Below the pieces are notes generated by a model, which was given only the letters and a program-made list of their open reading frames with translations, did no database searches and was not told where the DNA came from. Made by a program: the position numbers and the translations under genes. A stretch of 64,000 nucleotides of DNA from Amblyornis subalaris (lineage: Eukaryota; Chordata; Aves; Passeriformes; Ptilonorhynchidae), in assembly GCA_018881555.1 (NCBI GenBank), contig JACAXG010000241.1, forward strand, positions 5,277-69,276, written 5' to 3'. Shown here in pieces: positions 31,994 through 47,300 of this stretch. Position 1 is the stretch's first letter; each line of letters starts with the position of its first letter.

Positions 31994-34900
31994 TGTTATT
32001 AGTCTTCAAAAAGTACCTAAATTGCCTAAGTTTCACATCTACATTTTATTTACCGTAATACACAATATTATCTCATAAATTTCTTGCTTGTTGTGAAAAC
32101 ATTTTTGGAGTAGAAATCATTATTTAGTTTGGATAAAAATAGCATTACTTGTTTTTAAAAAGCTGCAAGTACATTCAATATGAGAATGTCATGGAAAACT
32201 GTAGATATTCGAATCTTTCTCTTTAGGAAAAACCTCANCCCCTGGAGCTATTCTAATGCTGTTTTGCAATGATGGAATGAAACGTTGCTTGGAATAGAAG
32301 TCATGCTATCTCCCACCTCTTTATTTACCTTTTTTTATTTTGTTATGGACAGTGGACATAATTTCCTATTTTAATAGGATTTCTGGGTTTCATTATANAA
32401 AATGTGTAATCCTTATCCCAGAGTGTCTTAAAAGGCATTGTCTTCAGAGAAGTGGCTTCTACAGTAATACACAAATAATGTNAACTTGGTATGTATTTTG
32501 ATGTGAGGCTGTATGGATTTTGTAGGAGGGCACACTGAGGGGCTTCAACCAAACTGTGCTAATACGCTTTTTGTCAGGCCAGGCTAGAAACCACAGCTGG
32601 GTTTATGTTGCCTGTGGAGGGTTATACCCTTGTCCACTCCCCCAGAGCAGAGAGTTGATGCATCCTCTGGTTGTTGCCTGGTCTGCCTCTAGGTTTTATT
32701 TCTGCAGAAGAAATAGCAAAGCTGGTTTTTAACCTGTGACTTTCCAAGGTGTGTGGTTGAGGTTGGATGCAAATGCAGCAGCAAAATTTTCATGGTGCCC
32801 TTGATTCTTCTCGTTCAGGTATAGCCTACAGCACTGCTGTGGTCAGTGGTGGTAGGGTGGGATTCTGTCACTTCTGTTGTGTGGACTGCATCTTTCTACT
32901 GACCTTCGGTTACCTTCCCAGCTGCTGACAAAACCAAATCAAGAAGAGGCTTAGAGCTGTTTTTTTCAGAATGGGTTTGCATCAAAGACTTCATCATGTG
33001 GTGGAGGTTGTAGAACTGTGCCAGCAATAAAACTGTGGTCAGCTTCTCTGCATGCAGGTGTCGTGCTCTGCTGAATGTTAGAACAAGAGAGCATTTGTTT
33101 AACCTAAAAAGGATTTGCAGAAAACTTTCGTGTGAAAGCTGTCATTTTTTTGTAACGTTTTGAAAATTGATGTAGTGGAAAACAGAAAATTAAACTCACT
33201 GATTGTGAAAACTTCCTCAAGCTATGCTAATTTTTTTAATAAGCTTTTTAGTTTTTGTTGAGAAGCTCAGTTTTAGTTAACTTTATGCCATTTTTCTCAC
33301 AGTTCATTAAGAATGCCACTCCTCCAACTTAGCTATGAGAGGCTTTCTGCCTCTTGCAGGTAGAGTTTACAGAACTCAGCATCAGCAGTGGATACACTAA
33401 TCTGTAGGAAGAATATATGATACTTGAGCTTGAGAATGTTTCTTAGAAATAAAGGAGTGACAGCCAGTTAGCTCACAAAATTTCACATATTCTGGATTTC
33501 AAGAAGTAAAGTTGAGGCTACTGCCAAAAATAACTCCCCTGGCAGGTGGTGTTTCATCGTACCAGTCCATTTTATTTGCTGTCACCTGCAGCACACTGTG
33601 TGTGGTGTGGATGGCCTTCCCCTCTGCTCAGCACCCTGCTGACCTGCATTCAGCTGTTGGNCACCAGCATCACATGGTGTTCCCTGCAGAGCTTTCTTCT
33701 GCCCTCCTGTCCTGCAGCTCACGCTGCTGTGAGGAGGTGTCTGCCACAGGGGCAGGGTTTTGCGCTTGCCTTTATTAGAACTGGCTGTCTGCCAGGCGAG
33801 GTCCCTGGCTCTCAGCCCTTCCCTCCAGCGTGTGAGCTGCCTCTTTGCTCCCTCCAACTGTCTATGCACTTCCTGAAGGCACATTCTGTCCTGTTTTGCT
33901 GGTTGGTGATGAAGAAGCTAAACAATGTTGATTCCAGTGCTGGCCCTGAGAAATACTGCTCGTAGCTGGTTTGCCAGTAATACTTCAGGTTGCTGAGCTC
34001 TCTTTGACCCTCACAATGACTTTGAGCCAATTTTCCGGCCCCTTTCTAGCCTTTTTGCAGAACTGTACGTTCATTCCAATGATAATGTGATGGGAGCTAA
34101 GCAGAACCAGTTATTCCATATGAGTGTTAAAAACTGAGAACTAAAGCCTTAAATAGCAAGGGATCTGTATTACTTCTCTGTTCAAAGAGTTTGTTCAGCA
34201 TTTCTGAGAAACCACATCCTTTTAAATATCTTGGGTTGGGAACCAGAGTTACTTTCAAAAAGACTAGGCAGTTCTCAAGTAAATATCTCTCTCTTCCGGG
34301 GTAGTTCGGTAGATTTTTGATGACACAGGCTTTGGTAGTTTAGCTGATAATTTCCAAGATTCTTGGGTCACATTTTGTATTTTCTGGTCCTTTTCGAGGT
34401 TTCATGTGGTCAGAGGTGCTGTGCATTTTGGTAATGCAGTGTTCTGTCACAACTTCTGCATGCAGATTTGCATAATGCAGTCATGCATTGTCAGAATAAC
34501 TCTAGCTCAAGTATTATGTTTCCATTGTCAAAGATATCTCCTTTTCCTGCTTTTAGGCTAGACTAAATTGCATCCTGACTTTTATAGGTAAATACATTTG
34601 GCATTGGTTTTTTGTAATTTTATCCTCTTTTTAGAGAAGTTAGAAATGTATATCTGGAGAATGTATCAGTTACTGTGTTAAAGGTGTTTTGAGAACTTGG
34701 CTTTAGCATTGCAGATACATTGTACAATGACATTAGATTCTAACATAGCTGTCAAACAGGAAAAATAACGTTGACTGGGTTTGTACCTTCCTGTTGTGCC
34801 TAGAGTTGGAGGGGAAGAAACTCAAGAATTGCACAGAACAAAGAGTTGACAGAGGAGGGACAATCATAATTGATATTCAGTGTCATTGTAAATGTAACTA

Positions 34901-35166
34901 CGTAGTAGGAAATGTATTTTTGAATTCCTGTCATTCTTCCTTTTTCTGTTGTAATTGCATATTGAGCAATAATCTTTTAGTATTTTAAGGCTCTTTTGTG
35001 TATTAATTATATGCAGTAGCATCTGGTAAAACTGAATTATTTTACACTTCTTGCAACACCTTAATTTTTAGGAGCATGACAAGAATAACAGTGGGTACTT
35101 TTATCTNGTCTTACTGCAAGGAAAATTTTGACTAAAAAAGGATTTTTTTTTCTCGTTTGCTTCTAG

Positions 35167-35311
35167 ATCTTTCAAAGAACAGATTTACTGAAATTCCTCC
35201 CGATGTCTGGCTGTTTGCACCGCTGGAAACTTTAAATTTGTATCACAACTGCATCAAATCCATTCCAGAATCTATTAAAAATCTGCAAATGCTTACCTAC
35301 CTTAACATTAG
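35167..35311 (+). CDS. LRCH2: LRCH2 exon 2 (LRRs)
   Basis: 145 bases, phase 1 in and phase 2 out. It starts inside an Asp codon (DLSKNRFTEIPPDVWLFAPL) and contains the repeat LETLNLYHNCIKSIPESI and the start of LTYLNIS. The acceptor is TTCTAG and the donor GTGAGT. The first half of the preceding repeat must come from the missing exon 1. Confidence 0.97.
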
Positions 35312-38300
35312 GTGAGTAATAGTGGTTGGTTTTGATTTTTGTATAATTTATCTCATTGGAGAGCTGGCATTTTGCTTCATCAGGTCATTGTGTTTGTGGA
35401 ATGTTCTTTGTTTCTGATGTTATGCAGACAGACAGTGTTCAAAAACTGCAGGTGTAGAAATTTGCTGCTATCAGGAGGGTACATTACTCTGGCCAGAAGG
35501 TCCTGCTCATTTTGCACATTATCTACATCCCCTGCTGTATTGCTCTTTTTAAACTTGGAAAACATATGGTTGGATCTTCTCACAAAAAGAGAAGATGGAT
35601 ATGAGCTCTGGAAGGAGAGGGAATCTGAAAAACTCTCCCAACCCTGTTTTCCACAATATTCCTTGTTTCTGATATTGGCTACATCAAGTCCAAAACAGTT
35701 TTCACAGTTAAGAGCTATTTAAATCCCCAAACCCTACTATGTCTCAAAGTCTGTAAATACCAGTTCTTGTAGTGCCAATTCATGAGTAATGTCCTCTGTG
35801 GTAATTTTAAAGAGGATTAATATGATACAAAACTGCAGTATTTTCTGAAAGAAATCTGACCTAGCTTGCTTCAGGAGCAGCCCGTTTCTCTTTTGATGGT
35901 GTTGGAGGTGCTGAATACATTTCTTTACACAGAAATGCCGTGTAGTCCTAACTCTTCTTTCGAGAGTCGACTCTCCTGATCACCCTTTGCCAAAATGTGC
36001 TTTGTCTTCATGTCTGTGCTCCTGTCCAAGGACTGTTTTTGCAGTGCAGGAACATGTGGGCTGTNGTATTGAGAACAGGCTAAAATCCTGCCTTCCTAGC
36101 TCAGATGCTTTGTTACAGAAGCAAACCACGTGATCTCATATTCTAATTTTGGATTCAGATGGTGGAAGAAACGTATTGTGCATTTCATAGTAAAGCAGGC
36201 AGCTCCTAAAAAAACCCAAAACCTGAAAAACCAAAGGAAATCTGTGTAAGTGGCATGAATGACTGCTTCATTGCCATGTTTTTGTAATCAATTACAGAAA
36301 GTTAACTTGCACATTATCTTTTTGATTCTCATGCTCTTCAATTAAAAAAGCCTCTCATATCTGCCTGAAATACAACATANAAATAGACTTAAGGCATACT
36401 CTATCCAAAATTTATTTGTATTGTTCACTTAGAATTTAACAGAATAAATACATTGCTTTTATAGTTACTGTTAGAAGTTTCCGTTTGTTTTATGGTGTAA
36501 TGTTGCAAGTACATGGTTTTGTTCATTTTGCAGCTCTATAAACGGTAGTCATGGAGGAAATACTAAAAAAACCCAAGCCTTTTAGATTATGAAAACAGTG
36601 CTCTGAATACATATCAATTAAGCACTAAAACTTCTAGATTTGTCTTGATGTAGTGTGAACATAATTGTCAGCACTTGAAAGTATTTTTTTTGGCAAAGAT
36701 TGTAGCTGAAATGTAGGTGAATTGTAATAGGTGGAGAAAGTCTTCTGGGGTAGGAGAAAAGTTGTACAGTGTTCATCTCAGACTTCCTGAGAGTTAAAAA
36801 AGAGATTATAATCCAGCCTTGCTTGTCCCTTTTTCTTTCTTTCTTTCAAGTCGAAATCTTTTGTCAACGTTGCCAAAATACCTGTTTGATCTTCCCCTGA
36901 AAGTTCTGGTGGTCAGTAATAATAAACTGGTCTCCATTCCAGAAGAAATTGGAAAGTTGAGAGATTTAATGGAGTTGGTAAGTATAACTGTGAGTGTTTA
37001 TACTAAGGAAACTTATAAGCAGTGTATTTTCGGTAAAATAAACTATAAATTAATATTTTTTAAAATATAAATCTACAAAATTTAAATTCAGTTACTATGT
37101 TTTATTGGTATTTTTGGTTTATTTTTCAAAGCTGTCAAACCCAGAATGCATGCTTGATGATGCAGATGAGGAACATAGTAGAGAGAGTTCCATTCCAGTA
37201 CTTGTGATATACCTGTTTAGAACATAAGAATATATTTTATACATTAAAAAAAAAAAACCTTGATCATTAAGCCCTGTGCTCAAGAGATGCTTTTATGAAG
37301 GGAATCCCATCTCAGGTTTGATGTGGACAGAGATCCACAGTGGTGCATCCCAAGCAGCCTTCTGAGCCATCCAGCTGTGTGCAGACACCGTGGTTGCCCA
37401 GAGCAGGTGGGCAGTCCCTAACCTGAGGCTCTGGAGGTGTGTGGTGCAGGAGGCTGCGTTCCAGCCACCTTAGGGCCTGCCTTGGTGTTACTGATTCAGC
37501 TTGCCTTTAAAATCAGCTTCCAGGTTTTCATCAGACAGATATATCTCACTGTTATCTAGTCTAGGAAACTAGTCTCAGAACTTCATTTTATTGAATTAGA
37601 AAAAAAAAAAATTAGAATCTTTCTGTGTGATTGTTTAGTCACTCTTGTCTACACAAATTAATGTTAAATTAGTGTGGAAATAGCTGTAGTCTGTGTTCAC
37701 TTGGTGCAGCTTTGTCACCCTCTAGTGCTTGCATCCGAAAAGTTGGTGAGCCTGCTGTTGCTCTATACAATTCTTAGTTTTGTGGGTTGGTTCAAGGTTT
37801 TTTAAGGATAAAAAATTTTTAGAAGAGGAGCAGAATGCCAGTCAATTGCCAGCAGTAGCACAAGAAGTTTTTAACTGATTTAGGAACTGCACCAGGAACA
37901 CGTGATTCCTAGGCTACAGTATTCATCTGAAAACCAGTGTTTCATCATTCATTCATTTAACTTCTTGAATTGAATTTCTGCAACATGACTCACTAAATAC
38001 TGAAAAAATCAGCAAGATCTGTTGTGGTGCATCTTCTCTGTGGAAAATCCAAGATAGTTTGGATTTGTTCTAATAATATGCTTTATAATAGTTTTGATAG
38101 CAGTATTCCTTTGTGTAATTTCATTTAAGATGTTCAGTTGATTTATTAATGATATCTTTCTTAGGATATTAGCTGTAATGAACTTCAGGTTCTTCCCCAG
38201 CAAATAGGAAAATTGCAGTCACTTAGAGAATTGAACATAAGAAGAAATAATCTCCATATGTTGCCAGATGGTAAGCTACTCATCTTCTTTCCATTGATGT

Positions 38301-41300
38301 AGGTAAATTAGGTAAAGTCTTAAGAAGATAACTGATTCTTTTTTTGTTTGCTTTTTTTCCTAAATGCAGAATTAGGAGACCTTCCCTTGGTGAAGTTGGA
38401 TTTTTCTTGTAATAAAATTACAGAAATTCCAATTTGTTACAGAAAGTTACGTCACTTACAAGTTATAGTGTTGGATAACAATCCAATGCAGATACCACCA
38501 GCNCAGGTTAGTATTAAAGCAGACAAGTACAGAAATTTGCATTAGGATCTTAGAGGAAGCTGTTCTAAGTTATACCAATCAAGTTTTCATTTTTTTAGCT
38601 GTATTTCTCCCAGTGGGCTGTTGCTCCACAAACACAGTGCAGAAGGTATTTCTTGGGGTGTATTTTTAGAAGACGTACTGTGTAATTAAGATTTTTTTGT
38701 TGTTGTTNGTTTTTTTCCCCACAGATATGTTTAAAGGGCAAAGTACATATATTTAAATTCCTCAGTATTCAGGCGTGCCTCAGAATAGATAAAAAACCAG
38801 ATTCTTTGGATCTCCCATCATTAGGTAAACGAATCCCCTCCCAGCCACTCACAGACAGGTGAGTAGTGGTGGTTTTGAGTATAGAGAACATATTTTGAAA
38901 AGGATGTTTATTTTCTTTTAGGAAAGTGAAACTACTGTTTCTTTCATTCTTGTGTGGATTTTTTGTGTGTCGTTTTTCTTAATGTAGCATGGAGGACTTT
39001 TATCCCAATAAAAATCATGGACCAGACTCTGGCATTGGAAGTGATAATGGGGATAAAAGGTTGTCCACTACAGAAGTGAGTATTTTTTCACTGTTGAATT
39101 TGTAATTTCTGGGGTTTTAGAACTTTTTACTTTGTATTTTGTATCGTTTGAGAAATACCTAAGTAACTTGCATTTAATATTCTTTCAGTGTCTGTACAGT
39201 TGAGTTTAAACCATTAGACTGCCAGTATCAGACACAAATTATTCATGTATTTCTTTAACTTCTCTGGTTACTCAGTATGATATGATTGGAATATATGGAT
39301 AGTCCAATCAATATGATTTATTAGGAAATCATACAATAATGTAATTTACATGTCAGTTCTGTACTAAACGTGAGTGTCTTTGCAGCCATCTGATGATGAT
39401 ACAATCAGCCTTCACTCCCAGGTATCAGAATCAACAAGGGAACAGACATTGAGGAATGACAGTCATGTGATGGGAAGTAAACTCGATCCACAGAAAGGTA
39501 ATACCAGCTGTGTGTTTGTCATTTTAGGTAACAGAGNTACTTTGCTTAGGTAATCTAATGTAAGAAAATGGCACAAAATTACATGATCATATGTTGGTAT
39601 TGTATTTGCATCATTTCAGAAAACAATGTAATAATCACAAACAGACAAGGCTAGCGAGAAAAAAAAAATTATTTGTAGCTGAAGAAGGCACGATTTCTAT
39701 GTTTTAGCTGACATTTTTCATAAGTACTTATTTCTCTCAGGAATAACATTTGGTTGAGAAAAATGTTTAATATATTTCCTATTCTTCATAAATCTCACTA
39801 GACCAGGAGACATATGACTACATTGATCCCAGTGCAGAAGAGGGAGCTCTTCCTGAGCAGGGAGATGCACAGATTGGCCCACTGCTGTCCTATGTCAAGG
39901 TACCAGAAATTGACAAAAGAAGTTTTCAGTAGGCTTGATATTTTTATTTTTACCTTAATTCAATTCTAACTTTTTCTTTTTTTAATTCTGTGTAAGGAAC
40001 GGGGGAAACATCCTGAGAAATCGCAGAAAATAGAACAAAATGAGGACTGGGGAGATGAAAAAAGGTAAATCTTCTTCATCTTTTTGGGTAGGTTTTACTA
40101 GCAGTGACGAGGGTGAAAGTGGTTTTCTTCTAAGCTCCTTGCATGTGGAGGAAAAAAATTCTCATATTGAACACTGAGTACTCCTTTTAGACAGAAGATA
40201 ATGTTATAGGCAGCACTGCTGAGTTACTGCCAGAATGAGCCATTTCGGTGTCTTGCTTCACTGGAGCCAGGCAGGTCACTAATGTTAATTTTTCAGACTT
40301 CAGAAAGAACAGTTGCTGGCTGAAGATGATGATGAACTCAAAGAAGTGACTGACTTGAGAAAAATAGCAGCTCAGTTGTTGCAGCAAGAACAAAAACACA
40401 GGTACTACAATATTAGTTAAAATAATTTGTATTACAATTCATTTATTCTTTAACCTCTCTTATACCCAAAAGCTTCTGACACCTTATTTTGAGAACAGTT
40501 TTGTCCAGGTGCTAAAGAGTAAAGTGACAGACTTTGTCAAGATACCTGTCCTGTGTTTCTTGTATGAATTACACAACCTGCATACAGTTTGTTTGTGACA
40601 GGTTATTTTTATTCAAATACAAGCTGATTTAGGTGGTACTTCCTTCATTCNGTCTGATGCAAGTCACAAATACCCTGTGGACTGAAGGGGAAATCTGTTC
40701 AAACATTATTCTGTTGTATTATATGTATGTATAAAAATAAATAATTTCAGCTGCCTGCCTTTGTCTGCTTCATGATGGGCATCTCCACAGAATGATTCTT
40801 GAAATAAAAGTGAAGCCCTCAGAGAAATTGGGATCCCAGTACTATGAATTGGAGGGTTTTAAAAATTCACCAGCATTTAATGTTAGATAAATATAGTAAC
40901 AGTAGTGTGCATATGTGAAAGATAAAATAGGTGTTACTTAGAACTCCATGCCCTGCATTCAAGAATTGGTTGTTGNTCACATAAGGAAGGGAAAAATAAC
41001 AATCTTAATGCTAGTATATTTTTAGTACTAAAAGTACTGCAAATAAGACCGAGAATGCTAAATGTTCTCATATTAATAAAGATAGAATTGGGTGTGTTTT
41101 TCTTATACTTGGTTTTTATATGATGGTTATTTATGTTGCNTGTGGGTCTTGTTTGATTAGGTATTTCCTGGTTATCTAATAATTTGAAATACCAAGCCAC
41201 TCCTCTTCTGAAGTACTGCAGCTTAAATTTTACTTGTCATATGTTGTTCTGTCTTAATGCAGTGATCTTGCTAGTTGTTCTGCTTTGTCTTGAATTATGC

Positions 41301-44300
41301 AGACATGCAATCTTGATACTTCTGAAGTTTTACTTTTTAGTTTAGCATTTATATTTTAAAGTTTGCTTATGTATCTTTAGGTACATGAGCTCAAAATCTC
41401 CTCTGATATAAAATTTTGAATCCATGTTTTTTTAACCAGCAATAAGAATAATATTTAGTATATAATGAAGATATTTGTGCTTATTTGTGGAAAATGTGTT
41501 CAATCAGTAAACAGAATCCTCAGAGAAGTTAAGCATCACAAAATAACTCCTTACTAATCATGTTTCTGTTTGTTCAGTGTATGTTTTTGTAATATTATGC
41601 AGTCTCCTTTCCTTTTGCTTGCTATGCTAATGACTTCCCTGTCCTCTCCCATCAACCTATCCTGCTTCCTTCTTCCGTCTTTGGCTTTGGTGTACATGAA
41701 ATATGAATACAGACGAAGGCCACTAAGCTATAGAACTTCATTCAGTGAAAAACTCTTCCAGAGGACCAGGGCGGCAGGACGTGCATCAAGGTATAAAGTG
41801 TTTGTAGAGCCTCAGATTTCCAAAGTTAAAACGTGGACAGAACAAACAGTCTTGGCCATTTCTTGAACAAAAACAAAGTTAAAGGGATTGGCTAAATTAG
41901 CCTAAGATATCTTGTTATCAAAAATAGTTGCAATACATTCTTTTTTCTTTAGAATGAAATACTATTTGAGAAAAATATTTAATGAGGCAACTCTCCAAAG
42001 AACACTTTGAATCCAAACCTAAAAGCTTTTATTTTTTTTTNAAATATACTACCTCAAATATAGTACCTCAGGCAAAAGTGTTGCTTTTGTTTTTTTGGGG
42101 TTTTGTTTTTTTGTGTTTTTCTGTTGTTTGTTTGATACTTTGGTTTTAAAGTGATCGTTTTCAAGTTAGTATGACCAGTGATGCTTTGTTTTGCATCTGA
42201 CAGCCATAGGGGAAGTATCTGCAACACAAACCTCATCCAATAGGCTGTGTGGACTATACCCAAACATGTTGGTGTTGAATGAAGTGATTTCAGTCTTTGT
42301 TACCTTATAAACTGAAATTCTGTAACTGGACACTCCTTGTTTTTATCAAAAGAAAGTAGTGTAGCTTAGATTAAATAATTTTCATTGGTTCCAAATGGGC
42401 CTGTTTCAATTTGCATCAAAATTGTCTGACCTGACAGCAGTGACTTCTAAAAACTGTCTAAATCCAGAAGAGCACAGGTTACNATCACAAAGCAGAGCCA
42501 GATGTGAAGTCAGTGGACTGCTCAGGAATGAGTTGAGAATAAATCATCTCTGTGTCACTGTACAGGATTTTTAGTGTCTTTATACACTTTAGAGATACAA
42601 GGTAGTACTTGCTTGTCTAAACTTGAAGATAGCTAACCTTAAAATAACACTGCCATTGTTCACTTCATTTGTGTCCATCATTATGTTTGCTCAAAGTATA
42701 AAAGCGTAAGTGGCTAAGAAGAGATTCCACTTTTTAAATCCTGAAATTAGAAAAATATTTTCCAATATTGTAGTTGGTTTTGCCATCACCTTTTTCTCTC
42801 ATCTGGTGAGCACTTTGGATTTAATGAGTGGTAGTATGAATGGCAAGAGTTGCTGAAATTATTGGACTGTCAGAGTATAACTTCTGAACATGAGCTACTT
42901 CTACTTTCATTTTACATACTCTGTTTTGCACTGTATTTCCTGGAAGACAGTAATTAACATGCCTACAGTGATTGCCCCTCACCCACTTTCAGCTGAACAA
43001 ATTATTTTGCCAATCGTCTGCAATTTAGTAAATTCAGATTAATTTTCTTCACTGTTNCCTTCAACTAAAAGCTTTCAAATTGATTATTTCACAAAAAANG
43101 GAGATTTCTCTGCCTGGGCTAGTAACATGTCAGATACTGAACTTGCTGTTACTTCCCTATCAATAGTCTTCAGTTTTTAAACAGGAAGTTTCAAAAATTA
43201 CTGGGTTTGTTTTAGAAACTATAAAACTATGCCTTTGTTTATAATAAGTTTAGTTCATAATAAACTCAATCATTTGTTATATGCATGTTGCATAGAAACA
43301 GTGTAGCTGAAAAGTGTATGTATATATATGTTTCAATTAGCTTGAATAGTTTTTCCTTGCATTTCATATAATGAGTTTAAAAAAGGAACAGCCTGTATTA
43401 TATGCAACCATTGTATTTACACTACAGTGTCAGTTTTAGTGCAAGTGTTCCATCAAACTGAGTCAAATTCTTTTTTAATTGCAATTGTCACTTGGTGCAA
43501 AGTCTTTTTGAAGTTCTCATTGCTTTCAGTTGAAGACAAAGCTAGTTTAAGTAGGGATTCTCTCTAAAAAGTAATGACTTTAAAATAGCATGTTTATATT
43601 CTGGTTTGATAACCCACGCTCTGAATATATTTTTTGGTAACACTTTTTCAGGCTCTAGAATAAGTTAATTCTGGAATGCACCCTCAAAACTAAGGTTCTG
43701 AACACNAAATATAGGGAGCAGATGCTACAGACTGGATGCGGCAGACACTTGCAGGCTTAAGTTTTACAGGCTTTAACTTTTACAGGCATTTACAAGCTTA
43801 ACTTCTCGTAATCCCATTAAATTGAGGGTTACACAATGAGAGATTTATACTGCAAATGAGATCACTGAACTCAAAGTTACCACAATAATTGGAGAAGTTT
43901 GATTGAAAAATCATCAATCATTTAAAGTTAATGTCTTTGCTGCCCTATGTAATGACAGTGAAATATGAGGAGGTGCCTACTGGTTTACTTTCTTCTGCTG
44001 AGTAGTTGGTTATGTTCTGATTCTGATTCTTAAAACATTCTAGTTCTTTATATGATTCAGTGTAAATACACTTCCATCACAGTTCTGCACATGAGGTCAG
44101 TGGTGAAGTGTAATAGCACTACCTTCAAGAATTCAGAATTTGTCATGTAAGTTACTGTTCAACATGATGCTGACTTGAAAAGATTTAGTTTTAAGTGTTA
44201 CTGATCGTTGTACTATTTTTAACACNTAAAACATCCATAATAGCTCATGTCATCTTCCTCTGCACGCACGCACACAGAGAATGTGTTTGCTCCAGATGAA

Positions 44301-47300
44301 AACACATTTCTGAATCTCTGTAAGTGCAGGCTTTTTTGACTGTTTACGATTTAGAAAGATGGAATTTCCATTGGCTCACTTCTGCATTAAATTTTTCATT
44401 TAGTTCTTAGCCTGTGTTTCTCCATTTTCCACCTCTCCTTTTCCCCTACATGTCCTTTGCACTTGCAGTGTTTCTTACTCAGTCACCTTCTCATCTGCCC
44501 CTACTGACTGACGTTTTTGTGCTTAATTGGTCTTTCCTTTCTGGTCTGCTGTAGGTTGACTATCTTTGGTCTTCTAATTTTAGTGAACAGTTGGGGCCTT
44601 TTGTGTTGAGAGCAGCATAACTTACACAGGTGTGAGATCAGTTGAAATAGTATCTATTTAAGGAGAAATAAGAGGAGACTTCATTTTGATTTGAATTATC
44701 NCCAAGTTTTGCTTCCTTAAAATACAGAACTTGAAATACTTTAAGNGCTGGAAATGATACTGTTAATTCAAATGGAAGCAGGAATGGGCTTGGATTTCAT
44801 ATGTGTACATGCATACCTGTTTTAGTTTTATGGAAAATGTCACTGTTCAAAACCTTTTTATTTACAGGAAATGTTATGCAATGAAAGTAACATACTCTAA
44901 GAAAATTGTTTTAAATATGTATTTTTTTCTTTCTAGGCTTCTTAATCATTCAGTTTCAGTAAACACAAGGAACAGACCAAAGCAGCCAGTGGAATCTGAA
45001 AAATGGTATTCATATACTTAGGTGTATCACAACTTTCAATATTGTATTAATTTAATTTTTGTTTATTGGATCACTACAGCCATCTTCTGTCATAATGTTT
45101 TTACCTCAAGATGAAATTGAAGCTACAAGAGTAATCTATTTTTGAGCTTCTTTCTTTCAGATTAAAAAAAAATCCATTCTTTTGAGCGTTTAGGAAAGTT
45201 GATGTCATCCAGAAACTAATTCGTAGCTCTGATTATGCTGCTGATTATGGCAGCAGTTCATTTATGTTTTAGACCTCCAAGTCCAGTCTGGAAGGTTGTA
45301 CCTCCTCCCATAGGTGACAGTGCTGTGCAGGTGTTTTAGATCCTGTGTTACACAAGATGGCACTGGAGCTGTGCTTAGGCATCTAAATTTTCCTCCTTGG
45401 CAGTCCTTCTGTGCTCTTAAGAGCTGTTGGAAAAGTGTTGCTTGGAGTTTAGCTTACAAAACCTTTATTGTTCGTGGAGCATGCGTCAGTGAGGAATCTG
45501 TTGTCTGAAGGAGTTGTACTTAGGCTTTTTCTTTGAATTAGACAAAAAAGCACAACCACCCACACACACAAAAAAGCAAATAAACCCCCAGAAACCATCA
45601 ATAAGCGAAAATACCCAAAGCCTTGTCTTTAGGGAATTGGGAAATATCCAGACCCTGGTTTGGCTATGAAACTTGGAGAGAAAAGCTGTAACTGCAGTCG
45701 GTGTCGCTAAAGAGCACTGGGGTNGGCGTGGCTCTGTGCGCTTCAGCTACACCTCAAGGGAACATCTTGACACAGCACAGCTCCACAAGTGTGATACCTC
45801 CTATTTCGGCTGTCTCCCCTCTCACTGGTGCCTGTGGTTTTGCAGAGCTGGCTGCACACACGTCCTGTGGTTGTGTGAATCATGCTGCAGCTGTTGCTTG
45901 GAACCTTCCAGGCCTTGCTGACTTACCACAGCTTCTTCTCTTTGAGTTGCTGTCACCTCTTCAAGTGTACAGCTCTGTTAGGCTTTTTTATGATAGGCTA
46001 ATCCAGGAGGGGTTAAATTTACCTTTTCCTTTTTTATTAATAAAACAGGCAGTTCTGAGACTTAAAACCAAAACAATCTCAAAAATTCAAAAGAAGCTTT
46101 GTCTGAATGAAGTACTGTAGTGTGGAAGACAGATTATCAACTTCTGGTAAAGGAGAGTGAAATATGATTTGAGATTTTAGTTAAGTGGTCACACTTCTAA
46201 GCCACATTGTGACNTCATTATACAGGTGGCCAAAAAATACTCTAGTGCTGTGGAGAAGCCACTTTTTAAGTGTTCGTTTTTTTTATATTTTCAAGTAACT
46301 TGTTTTAAAGTACATAAAAAAGTAGTGCACTTCATAATGCCTTTCATTTTACTTTTTAGTGTCTCAACAAATGAAGTGAATTCCCCAGGGTCCCCATACA
46401 GCTGGCAGGTAAATACTCCAATGTAAATGTGGTGGCTTTATATTTGAGTGATTTTGTTGTTGTTGTTTCCTTGGTTTTGTCTTTANGGCAGATAACTTTT
46501 ATGCATTCATATGGTTGCTTATACACATAGTTACTGAAGGTGTCTTAATTGTGGTGGAAAATAGAAACCCTTTGAAGATCTTACGCCTCAAGATAATTTG
46601 ATTTGTATGTAATGGAGGCCTTTTGTTTTAATAGCATATGGTAGTAGCTTTAAGGTCTTGAAACTAATGAGGCGTAAGTTTTTTACTTTTCTGGATTTAG
46701 TGTGTCTTTCCATATAAATGTATTGCTTCACCATGATGCTCAGTTTGGGTTTTATATGTAACCCCTCTTGAAACTGGTGTATTTTTGGCAGCCTTTGGTG
46801 GCTTCCTAACCTACTTACAAAATTGTCTCAATGCAGAGAAGTGTTATTTTCTGAAGATGTTCTTCTATGAAAGATGTTTTAGAATTTGAAAAGAAATAAG
46901 TGGTTTCTACCAGAATCACCGTTAAGACTGGTAGCACTTTCAGGTCTTAAAGCTAGATTTAGAGAAGCAAACAATTAACAATTGCAGTTCATAATTTACC
47001 TTCTATGTAAAATTATTTCTGACCACTATAGCCACTGGAAAACCAGAAGGATTCAGTGGATGAACAGCATTGGCCAGAAACACAGCCAGTAATCTGGCAG
47101 AATGAAGAAAGAAGGAGAAGTAAACAAATTAGAAAAGAGTATTTCAAGGTAATGGAGGGGAGTGAGGGTGGGTGACACTTTTTTTATAAGAGTAGAAGAA
47201 ACTATGAAACTAAATAAAGGTAAATCCTCAAAGGTTGTGATGCTTTTAAATTTGTATGTATGTATGTAGTGTATAATTTTTTATTGTACTTTTTTTGCTT

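Larger units (their letters stand above)
22951..35166 (+). other. LRCH2 intron 1
   Basis: About 13 kb from the gap to exon 2; the donor is not visible. It is AT-rich with few repeats. It contains the LTR-like element near 28.5-29.0 kb and an antisense pair of frames at 31.4-32.0 kb, both listed separately. Other open frames here (for example 24580-24864 and 33512-33965) have no support. Confidence 0.7.

Noticed and set aside
35339..35722. 127-codon frame just after LRCH2 exon 2
   Set aside because: It is in a different frame from exon 2, has no domain, and lies fully inside an intron with a strong GTGAGT donor.
45673..46120. Overlapping frames of 82 and 139 codons in LRCH2 intron 12, as a possible nested gene
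   Set aside because: Two competing frames, no recognisable fold and no polyadenylation or splice logic. Human RBMXL3, a nested retrogene in LRCH2, has an RNA-recognition motif that is absent here.
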